In this document: one piece after another, positions 42,423 to 49,596 of the stretch
How the letters are laid out: each line of letters starts with the position of its first letter
How positions within the stretch are numbered: position 1 is the stretch's first letter
Origin: JBGCEZ01 sp045106735
GTDB lineage: Bacteria > Planctomycetota > Phycisphaerae > Phycisphaerales > SM1A02
Length of the DNA stretch: 64,000 bases
Reading direction: 5' to 3'
Assembly (NCBI GenBank): GCA_045106735.1
Contig: JBGCEZ010000023.1
Coordinates: 62,001-126,000, forward strand
Notes under the pieces: generated by a model
What the model was told of the DNA's origin: nothing
Databases searched by the model: none
What the model saw: only the letters and a program-made list of their open reading frames with translations
Made by a program: the position numbers and the translations under genes

Positions 42423-42893
42423 ATGCATTGCATTTCCAAGCGGCCTCTGGCCCGGCGTCCGAGAGCGACGTTGATCGCCTGCCTCGCCATCACCGGTGCG
42501 GCCGTGGCCGGCACCCTCGTCACCGCCGCCGCGGCGGGCGACGTTGAGCAACCGACCGGCGGCCCGAGCATCGACTGGTGGTCGGTGGACGGCGGCGGCG
42601 GCGCTTCCGGCGGCGGCGACTGGTCCCTGACCGCGGCCATCGGCCAAGCGGACGCGGGCCCGATGGCCGGCGGCGAATGGCTCGTTGACGGCGGGTTCTG
42701 GGCCGGCGGCGCGGCGACGCTCCCCGCCTGTCCGAACGACGTGGACGGCAGCGGCGTGGTTGACTTCGTCGACCTGCTCAGCGTCCTCAGCAACTTCGGC
42801 GTCTGCCCGGGCTGCCCGGCGGACGTTGACGGCAACGGGGTGGTCGACTTCGTGGACATTCTCAATGTCCTCGGCGACTTCGGCCCCTGCTGA
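42423..42893 (+). CDS. Small secreted protein with dockerin-like C-terminus
   Basis: 156 residues. Signal peptide (LIACLAITGAAVAGTLVTAA), a Gly-rich motif (WWSVDGGGGASGGGDWSL, AAIGQADAG, GGEWLVDGGFW) widespread in secreted planctomycete proteins, and two Ca-binding-like repeats: DVDGSGVVDFVDLLSVLSNF and DVDGNGVVDFVDILNVLGDF, ending GPC. The Asp spacing matches type I dockerin loops. Between the modules only CPNDV-type linkers remain and there is no enzyme, so it may act as an adaptor. ATG 42423 has AAAGGA upstream. It probably shares a transcript with the protease. Confidence 0.85.
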   Translation: MHCISKRPLARRPRATLIACLAITGAAVAGTLVTAAAAGDVEQPTGGPSIDWWSVDGGGGASGGGDWSLTAAIGQADAGPMAGGEWLVDGGFWAGGAATLPACPNDVDGSGVVDFVDLLSVLSNFGVCPGCPADVDGNGVVDFVDILNVLGDFGPC

Positions 42894-42936
42894 TTCCTGC
42901 TTGTCTGTATCCGCCCATGCGGATCCTGCTTCCCGG

Positions 42937-42970
42937 CGACCCCTTCCCGCTTCCCCGCGCGAAGGGGTCG
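42937..42970. terminator. Bidirectional hairpin between convergent genes
   Basis: cgaccccttc (42937-42946) and gaaggggtcg (42961-42970) form a perfect 10-bp stem with a 14-nt loop. It is 43 bp after the dockerin-like gene (+) and 63 bp after the end of the convergent gene at 43033 (-). There is no strong U-tract, but position and symmetry suggest it serves both. Confidence 0.6.
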
Positions 42971-43032
42971 TCGCATTCCGAGGCGACGGGCGGCGGGCGG
43001 CGGGCTCGGCGAGGCGACCCGCGTGAGCGGCC

Positions 43033-43473
43033 TTACGGCGCCTCAAGGCCTTGGCACAGCAATTCGATGGCGACATGCCCGTCGGCGGTCTTGGTCGTGC
43101 CCTGAAGTTCGACCCCGGCCACGGTGTCGGAGCCGATCCGCAGGTACGTCACAAGGCCCGCGTCACGCTCACAGTCGGCCGTCGGAACGAACGCGAAGAC
43201 ATCGCCCCGGTGGCTGGACCGAATGAACTCAGCCAGGCCGCTGAAGACGGGGCGCCCACCGGCGTCCTCGAGCACGCAATCGAACGTGTCGACGATGGAA
43301 CCGGATTGGGCAACACCCTGCAGCCACGCCGGCAATCGGGTGGAACGTGATTCAGCCCCCGCCGGGCCCACCGGCGCACCGCCGGGTCGCGATCGGCCAT
43401 CGTGATCGTGCTGGTCAGTTGGATTGGACATCGTTGCATCGACTCCGAACATCGGCACACTGCTCCGATTCAT
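43033..43473 (-). CDS. Hypothetical cytoplasmic protein
   Basis: Not recognised. 146 residues from ATG 43473, or 132 from ATG 43431 (MSNPTDQHDHDG). A polar Gly/Pro-rich N-terminus is followed by a compact ~85-residue domain that alternates strands and short helices (IVDTFDCVLEDAGGRPVF, SGLAEFIRSSHRGDVFAF, AGLVTYLRIGSDTVAGVEL). There is no signal peptide or TM. Codon bias is that of a real gene. A 7-bp inverted repeat sits immediately 5' of ATG 43473 and would bury its ribosome site, which favours the second start or points to regulation. Confidence 0.65.
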   Translation of the reverse strand: MNRSSVPMFGVDATMSNPTDQHDHDGRSRPGGAPVGPAGAESRSTRLPAWLQGVAQSGSIVDTFDCVLEDAGGRPVFSGLAEFIRSSHRGDVFAFVPTADCERDAGLVTYLRIGSDTVAGVELQGTTKTADGHVAIELLCQGLEAP

Positions 43474-43922
43474 CGCGGCCGTTCACTCAACGGCCAAAAC
43501 CACGTGCCGACGGGCGGCACCGAAGGGAGAACATCGTGGACGCTCGGCCGAGTCGGCCGCCGACGGACAGGATCCGGGGGCTCGATGGGAATGAGCCAAC
43601 CGGGTGGTGTCCGCCAGACGACCGAATGTCTCGGCACGAGACGTGGGCAGCCATCCATGCTTCAAGGCGTTGTTGCGCGAGACACGAGCGGTGCTCGGGA
43701 GACCACCGCCCGATCTCCGGCGATTCCGTCGCCCTCCGCCATGGAGGGAAGAAACCGCCGGCCACCCGGGCAACGCAAAGAAATTAGGGCGAGATGTGGT
43801 CGATGTCTCTGGCCATGGGGGGCCATTGCGCCATGGCGACGTGAGACCATGGGCGGTGCATCGGGTTGCACCATTGCGGGCGAATTCGAGTTGGATCGGA
43901 GCAAGCCGCCCCGATCGAGGGC
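43474..43922. other. Intergenic region (449 bp) with inverted repeats
   Basis: GC content and third-position bias drop here, and I support no gene. ggccgtt-cactc-aacggcc (43477-43495) is a perfect dyad 4 bp upstream of ATG 43473, a candidate operator. ggtgca-tcgggt-tgcacc (43855-43872) lies 50 bp after the stop of the PLP-enzyme gene and may help end that transcript. Confidence 0.55.
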
Positions 43923-45161
43923 TCACCCGGCGTGCGCGCGATCGATCGCCGAACCGAGATCATCAATCAAATCGCGAGGCGACTCGATGCCGACGCTGAT
44001 CCGCAGCAGGTCGCGCGGCGTACGGCTGGTCGGACCTTCCACCACGGCCCGATGCTCAATCAAACTCTCCACCCCGCCGAGGCTGGTGGCCGGCGCAAGC
44101 CAACGCGTACCGCGGGCGACGCGCGCCGCCGCATCCTCGCCGCCGCGCACGCGAATGGAGAGCATCGCACCAAAGCGATCCATCTGCCGCGCGGCCAGCG
44201 CGTGGCCTGGGTGCGTGGGCAAACCGGGGTACAGCACCCGCGATACATGCGGATGCGCTTGCATCGCCTCGGCGATGGCCATCGCACCATCGCACTGCGC
44301 GGCCAATCGCAAGGGCATCGTCCGCATGCCACGAAGAAGCAACCACGCATCGAAGCCTGACGGCACCGCACCACCGAGAATCTGCCGTTCGCGGATCCCG
44401 TCGGCGAGCTCCCCGGCTTCCCGCCACGCGACCACCCCGCCGAGCACATCCGAATGCCCGCCGACGTACTTGGTCGTCGAGTGCACGACAAGGTCGCAGC
44501 CGAGGTTCAGCGGACGCGTGATCATCGGCGTACACCAGGTCGCATCGCAGGCGACGATGGCTCCCGCGGCCCGGGCGCGGGCGGCCACGTCGGCCACATC
44601 GGTGATGCGCAACTGCGGGTTCGACGGCGTCTCGATCCAGACCATGGATCGCGGGCGACTGGCGGCGCTGGCGCGAGCGTCGGCGTTCCCGTCAGCATCA
44701 GGCGGGGCCTCCGACACCTCCGCCAAGGCCGCGTCGAGGGCGGCCCGATCGGTCATGTCGAGTTCAACGACCTCGATCCCGCGGTGGGGCAAGATGGTGC
44801 GAGCCTGGTTGCCGACGCCGACGTAGCGATCGTCCGGCAGCAACAAACGCGACCCCGGCGGCAACAAGTCGAACGCCGCGTTGGTCGCGGCCAAGCCCGA
44901 CGCGAACGCCGCCGCCCCGGCTGCCCCCTCCATCACGGCCAGCGCTTCCTCCAACCGTTCGCGCGTCGGCGCGTTCTCCCGGGCGTACACGTAGCCGCGA
45001 TCCGAGCCGTCATCCCGCCGCGCGAAGGTGGTGGCCAGGTGAATCGGCGGCGCGACGGCCCCGGTCTCCGGATCGTGGTGTTGACCGGCGTGCACGGCCA
45101 AAGTCTGCAGGTCAGGACTGGGCCGTTCAGCACCGGACGTCGCGTTGAACTCGGACGGCAT
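43923..45161 (-). CDS. Cys/Met-metabolism PLP-dependent enzyme (cystathionine gamma-synthase/lyase type)
   Basis: 412 residues from ATG 45161, a fold-type I PLP enzyme. Visible family blocks: DLQTLAVHAGQHHDPETGAV, APPIHLATTFAR, Y-x-R-x-x-N (YVYARENAPTRERLEEALA), the PLP phosphate loop FASGLAATNAAF, MVWIETPSNPQLRITDVA, DATWCTPM, and PLP-binding K231 in DLVVHSTTKYVGGHSDVLGG. C-terminal SLGGVESLIEHRAV and LLRISVGIESPRDLIDDL are also typical. Gamma-synthase, gamma-lyase and methionine gamma-lyase cannot be separated by eye. A 20-residue Ala/Asp-rich insertion (APPDADGNADARASAA) is unusual. It is divergent from the M14 peptidase gene, 72 bp apart. Confidence 0.93.
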   Translation of the reverse strand: MPSEFNATSGAERPSPDLQTLAVHAGQHHDPETGAVAPPIHLATTFARRDDGSDRGYVYARENAPTRERLEEALAVMEGAAGAAAFASGLAATNAAFDLLPPGSRLLLPDDRYVGVGNQARTILPHRGIEVVELDMTDRAALDAALAEVSEAPPDADGNADARASAASRPRSMVWIETPSNPQLRITDVADVAARARAAGAIVACDATWCTPMITRPLNLGCDLVVHSTTKYVGGHSDVLGGVVAWREAGELADGIRERQILGGAVPSGFDAWLLLRGMRTMPLRLAAQCDGAMAIAEAMQAHPHVSRVLYPGLPTHPGHALAARQMDRFGAMLSIRVRGGEDAAARVARGTRWLAPATSLGGVESLIEHRAVVEGPTSRTPRDLLRISVGIESPRDLIDDLGSAIDRAHAG

Positions 45162-45233
45162 CGTGGAGGGTCCTCGGGTCCGGATGAGCCGGTATCGTGG
45201 GGGCGAAGCGGCCAAGGCCGCGGGGAGGCATGC

Positions 45234-48200
45234 ATGATGGCGAGTTCGTATCAGTCCCGCCGAAAGTTGCGGTTCATCGGCGTTCAAACCCTGGCGGAGC
45301 TGGCCCACGGCCGGCCGCGGGACACGCCGATGGCCACGTGGTCCGCAATGGCGATGGCGATGGCGATGGCCACGATGGTCTTGGCCGCCGGGCTCACCGC
45401 GCCGGCCACCGCCGCCCGCCAGGCCGAGAACGATGCGGGCGTAGAGAACGCGTCGTCGGACGCCACCACCGCGCCGGCCACGACCGACGCCGCCCGTGAG
45501 ACGGATCCAGAGACGGAGACCGAAACGAATCCCGAGACCGTTCCAGGAGAGGGTGCCCCCACAACACTGCAGCCACTTTCGCAGCTCCTCGGCGGCCCGG
45601 TCGGCGCGACCGCAGCCCACCCGGACAAGGTGTTGTACATCATGCAGCTGCTGCAGAATCGTCGCAGCGAACGCGTGAAGTTCACGCCGATCGGCCGCAG
45701 CCACGAAGGCCGGCAGCTCGGGTACCTGACCATCAGCAGCCCCGAGAACATCAAGCGCCTGGACGCGGTGCAGGCCGAGCATCAAGCGGCGTCAACGGGC
45801 CAGCGCGGATTCGACGAAGGGCGTTTGGACGCGCTCCCCGGCGTGGCCTGGATCGGTGCAAGCATCCACGGCGACGAACTCTCCGGCACCGATGCCGCGA
45901 TCGCCTTGGCCTACACCCTGGCCACAAGCACGACACCCGAGATCGAGGCGATGCTGGACGAGCTCGTCATCCACATCGATCCGCTCCAGAATCCCGACGG
46001 CCGCGCGCGATACCTCGCCCAGATCAAGTCCCTCCGTGGCCAAACCCCCAACCCCGACCCCGCCGCCCTCCACCATGCCGGTGGCTGGTCATCCGGCCGC
46101 GGGAACCACTACCTCTTCGACCTGAACCGTGACTGGGTCCCGATGACCCAGCCCGAAACGCAGCGCCGGGTGAAGGCTTACCTCGATTGGCTGCCACACT
46201 TGGTGATCGACGCCCACGAGATGGGCACGCTCGACACCTTCTTGTTTGATCCGCCGCGCGAGCCGATCAATCCGGCCCTCGCCGCGGACATCAAGCAGCG
46301 GCGCACCGACTTTGGGGCCCGGCAAGCCGCGGCCTTCGACGCCCGAGGCTGGGCGTTCTATACGCAGGAGTGGTACGAAGAGTGGTACCCCGGGTACACC
46401 AACGCGTGGGCGAGCCTCGGCGGTTCAATCGGACTGCTGTTCGAGCAGGCGGCGTACAACGAATCGAGCGTCACCCTGCCGGACGGCCGGATCGAGCACT
46501 ACGCCGACGCGGTCGAGCGTCAACGCGTCGGGATGGAAGCGTGCCTGCAGGCCTTGCTCGATGACCACGTGGCCATCATCCGAGAACGTTTTTCCGAGGC
46601 CCGGGCGGCCTTGGATCCCGGCTCCGCGCAGCCGCGCGGCGTCCTGATCGTGCGGCCGACGGTTGACCCGACGCGGATTGATGCGTTCGCCGCCCTGCTG
46701 AAGGCCCAAGGCATCGAGGTCGGTCAGGCGGACGACACGTTCGTGGCCACCAACGCTCGTGATACCGGCGGCGATGTGCTCCCGCGGCTGCCATCGCCCG
46801 CCGGCACCTTGGTGATCCGGTCCACGCAACCCCGCCGGCGCATGCTCCACGCGCTGTGCGACTTTGACCCGCGCATGACCGATGACTTTTTGCTCGAAGA
46901 ACGCACCCGCATCGGCCGGGGCGACGGTTCGATGCTGTACGACGTGACGGCTTGGAATCTGCCCATGGCCCACGGGATGGACGCCTGGTGGGCGGAGTCG
47001 ATCGACGCCGTCGCCACCCGCCCGTGGGCCCCGACCGCGACGCCGGCCCATCGCGTCGAACCGGCGCCGGCCGGCGGTTGGGTCGTGGACGGCCACGCGC
47101 GTGAACTCAGCGCGTTCTTGGCCACTGTGACCGCGGCGGGCCATGCGGTTCGCGTGGCGACGCGCCCGTTTGAACTCGACGGCCGGATGCATCCGGCCGG
47201 CAGCTTGCTTTTCCGGCGAGCCGAACAACCAAAGAACTTCTACCGGTGGTTGGCCGACGCGACGAAGGGTCGCCACCTGGACGTCATCAACGCCAACGGT
47301 GGCCTCACCGGCAACGGCGTGGATCTGGGCGGCCAACGTTTCATGCTGGTCCGTCACCCGCGGGTGGCGATGGTGAGCCAGTGGCCCATCTCGACCACGG
47401 GCTTCGGCGGCCTCTGGCATGCCCTGGATTTCCAGGTCGGACTGCCGGTCTCCCCCATCACCGCGACCGGACTCGGCGGCATCGACCTCCGCCGGTACGA
47501 CGTGATCGTCCTGCCGCCCGCCGGACGACTGGCCGCGGCGATTGACCCATCGGCCCAGTCCCGACTCGAAGCATGGGTCCGCGACGGCGGAACGCTGATC
47601 GCGGTGGGATCGAGCGTCGACTGGGCGATCGACGCGGGACTCAGCTCGCTGGTGCGGCGACGCGACGTGCTCCCGTCGCTGGAAGCATGGCAGGCATCGA
47701 TCGAACAAGAACGCGCCGACCGGACACCAACGGTTGACCTGGATGCGGTCTGGGGCGGACGTCCGGCCGACGAGCAGGCCGCCGCCGAGGCGCGGGCCGA
47801 GGCCGAGGCGGCCGCACGTGAGACCTCCGAAGCCCGCGACCGACGCGTGGATGCGGTCACCGAACGCCTGTTGGAAGAGCGACCCACGGTTGGCAGCGTC
47901 CCGCCACGCCCGCGGCGGCCCGAACGCCGTGGCGACGGCGGAGGTGGATCACCGCGTGATCGCAGCCTGCTGGTCGTGGGCGAAGCACTGCTGGCCGGCC
48001 AGACCGAAAGCGCGCGCAAAGCGCCCCTTGGCGATGCATCGCGCCTTCCGTCCGACCCCGAGGCCAGAGCTCGTGCCGACGCCAACATGGCTCGGTTCAG
48101 CCCGAGCGGCGTCTTCGCCCGGGCCGAAATCGACCCCGAGCACTGGTTGACGTTCGGCATGGAAAACCGTCCGCTTCCCGTCCTCGTGGCCGGATCGACC

Positions 48201-48464
48201 GTCCACCTGTCCCGCTCGCCCACCGAGTCGCCGGTTCGCCTTGGGGCAGCCGAGGGCCTGCGGCTTTCCGGACTGTTGTGGCCCGAGGCCCGGGAACGCC
48301 TGCACCGTTCGACATGGGCCGGCGTCGATCGCGTCGGCCGGGGCCAGGTCATCTGCTTCCCGCACGATCCGGTCTTCCGGGGATCCACCGAGTCGACCCG
48401 CCGGCTGTTCGAAAACGCGGTGCTCCTGGGACCATCCCTTGGTGTGGACGTGCCGAATCCCTGA
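45234..48464 (+). CDS. Secreted M14-family metallocarboxypeptidase
   Basis: 1076 residues from ATG 45234, with GGGGAGG 6 nt upstream. The signal region is unusual, containing (MA)n repeats (MAMAMAMATMVLAAGL). The M14 domain has zinc ligands H212-x-x-E215 (WIGASIHGDELSGTDA) and H328 (LVIDAHEMGTLDTF), plus NPDGRARY and NRDWVPMTQPET. A Glu after LGGSIGLLFEQAAYNES is the likely general base. The remaining ~600 residues form a beta-rich domain and a Rossmann-like segment (YDVIVLPPAGRLAAAI, LEAWVRDGGTLIAVGSS), as in other large M14 proteins. An Ala/Glu/Arg-rich charged insert sits near 840-910. Probably degrades exogenous peptides in the periplasm. Monocistronic. Confidence 0.9.
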   Translation: MMASSYQSRRKLRFIGVQTLAELAHGRPRDTPMATWSAMAMAMAMATMVLAAGLTAPATAARQAENDAGVENASSDATTAPATTDAARETDPETETETNPETVPGEGAPTTLQPLSQLLGGPVGATAAHPDKVLYIMQLLQNRRSERVKFTPIGRSHEGRQLGYLTISSPENIKRLDAVQAEHQAASTGQRGFDEGRLDALPGVAWIGASIHGDELSGTDAAIALAYTLATSTTPEIEAMLDELVIHIDPLQNPDGRARYLAQIKSLRGQTPNPDPAALHHAGGWSSGRGNHYLFDLNRDWVPMTQPETQRRVKAYLDWLPHLVIDAHEMGTLDTFLFDPPREPINPALAADIKQRRTDFGARQAAAFDARGWAFYTQEWYEEWYPGYTNAWASLGGSIGLLFEQAAYNESSVTLPDGRIEHYADAVERQRVGMEACLQALLDDHVAIIRERFSEARAALDPGSAQPRGVLIVRPTVDPTRIDAFAALLKAQGIEVGQADDTFVATNARDTGGDVLPRLPSPAGTLVIRSTQPRRRMLHALCDFDPRMTDDFLLEERTRIGRGDGSMLYDVTAWNLPMAHGMDAWWAESIDAVATRPWAPTATPAHRVEPAPAGGWVVDGHARELSAFLATVTAAGHAVRVATRPFELDGRMHPAGSLLFRRAEQPKNFYRWLADATKGRHLDVINANGGLTGNGVDLGGQRFMLVRHPRVAMVSQWPISTTGFGGLWHALDFQVGLPVSPITATGLGGIDLRRYDVIVLPPAGRLAAAIDPSAQSRLEAWVRDGGTLIAVGSSVDWAIDAGLSSLVRRRDVLPSLEAWQASIEQERADRTPTVDLDAVWGGRPADEQAAAEARAEAEAAARETSEARDRRVDAVTERLLEERPTVGSVPPRPRRPERRGDGGGGSPRDRSLLVVGEALLAGQTESARKAPLGDASRLPSDPEARARADANMARFSPSGVFARAEIDPEHWLTFGMENRPLPVLVAGSTVHLSRSPTESPVRLGAAEGLRLSGLLWPEARERLHRSTWAGVDRVGRGQVICFPHDPVFRGSTESTRRLFENAVLLGPSLGVDVPNP

Positions 48465-48590
48465 ACCGAACCCGTCCAAGCATCGTCGCGGCCGCGCTGT
48501 TTCGCTCCGGAGCGGTCCCGATCGCGCCGGGGAGTGGGCGATTCCAGGCCAGTCATCGCCAATTCCCGGATCCGTCGGAAACGAAGGGGC

Positions 48591-48615
48591 CATCGATCCG
48601 TACTCTTGATCGATG
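48591..48615. repeat. Inverted repeat overlapping a start codon
   Basis: catcgatc (48591-48598) and gatcgatg (48608-48615) are perfect 8-bp arms around a 9-nt spacer. The start codon ATG 48613 is inside the right arm, so the structure could mask initiation or be a dyad operator. Confidence 0.55.
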
Positions 48616-49365
48616 CCCGGTTCTCCTCCATCCGAATTGATGCTCGCATCCAACGCGCTCCGGCGAATCGCCGAGCCCGCGGCCGTCGTCGCCGCCATCG
48701 TGGCCGCATTGGGAATCCATGGCGTCCTCCGAGCGGGGCTCGCGTTGATGGCCGCGGAATCGGCCGCCAGCCCGTCGAAAGAACAGATCGCTGGCCGTGT
48801 TTCGACCGCTCCCGGACTCACGTTCGACTTGACCGTGTGGCTCTTCGTCATGATCGTCGGACTCCTCCTGACGGCGTACTTCTGGAACCGGGTGCCGCTT
48901 TCGCGGCCGGCGGATGCCCGGCCGGCTCGCGGCCAACGATGGACCCTACGGCGGTCCCGGCCAGAGCCAGCCCGCCGGCCCGCGGCCCATCAACGTCCCG
49001 CGGCCGGGGCCACTGGGGCCACGGAAACCGATTCCAAGGCCGGGGGCGCCGCCCCTGAACCGCGACCATTGGCCGGCAGTGGCCAGACCATCGACGCGTC
49101 CGGGCCGCACCACTCCGCCAATCGTCAGCCGTTCGCCTCACTCGAGGCAGTCGCGACGCCTTCGACGCGCCCCATGGCCGCGCGATTGGCCGCCTCGCCA
49201 CGGGCGACGGTGGTTGCCGCCACCCCGCGCCGTGAACACCGCCCCTTCAGCCATGTCCAACTGCTGTTCAACACCGCCACCGCGATTCTGTTGGGCATCG
49301 CCGGTTCGGCGGGCATCGTGTTCATGGTGCTCGCTGGCAGCCAACTCGTCGCCGCTGCATTGTGA
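48613..49365 (+). CDS. Hypothetical membrane protein, possible internal frame disturbance
   Basis: Not recognised. 250 residues with TM helices near 23-45 (VVAAIVAALGIHGVLRAGLAL), 71-90 (DLTVWLFVMIVGLLLTAYFW) and 218-247 (LFNTATAILLGIAGSAGIVF). The middle is a Pro/Arg/Ala-rich linker. Between about 48914 and 49015 this frame has poor GC third positions, while frame +1 reads a Pro/Gly-rich sequence with better bias, starting at an ATG (48914). Both flanks code in the annotated frame, so a compensating pair of indels, natural or from assembly, is possible. Confidence 0.6.
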   Translation: MPGSPPSELMLASNALRRIAEPAAVVAAIVAALGIHGVLRAGLALMAAESAASPSKEQIAGRVSTAPGLTFDLTVWLFVMIVGLLLTAYFWNRVPLSRPADARPARGQRWTLRRSRPEPARRPAAHQRPAAGATGATETDSKAGGAAPEPRPLAGSGQTIDASGPHHSANRQPFASLEAVATPSTRPMAARLAASPRATVVAATPRREHRPFSHVQLLFNTATAILLGIAGSAGIVFMVLAGSQLVAAAL

Positions 49366-49483
49366 GCGGAACGTTGGCATGGGCAGCGCGGAGGCGGTTG
49401 CACTGCGCAACGGTTCGCTGAACCACGGACTCGGCCCCTGCGTGATCGCGTGAACCCGATTTCAGGCGCGACAAACGGCCGAC

Positions 49484-49588
49484 CAGCCAGTCAGTCAGTC
49501 AGCCAGTCAGTCCGCCGGCCAGTCAGCCAGTCAGCCAGTCACTCAGTCAGTCAGCCGGCCAGCCAGCCAGTCAGCCAGCCAGCCAGCG
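49484..49588. repeat. Tetranucleotide CAGT/CAGC microsatellite (~105 bp)
   Basis: Some 25 units of cagt and cagc, broken twice by ccggcc. It lies between the convergent hypothetical membrane protein and CRTAC1-type genes, 8 bp from the end of the latter. The period of 4 is incompatible with coding constraint. No spacers, so it is not a CRISPR. Confidence 0.95.
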
Positions 49589-49596
49589 CCGGCACT

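Noticed and set aside
43474..43922. Small genes on either strand
   Set aside because: Several 60-150-codon frames cross the region, but GC content and codon bias are those of non-coding DNA, and no frame has a ribosome site.
49484..49588. CRISPR array
   Set aside because: Repeats are contiguous tetranucleotides with no unique spacers and no cas genes nearby.
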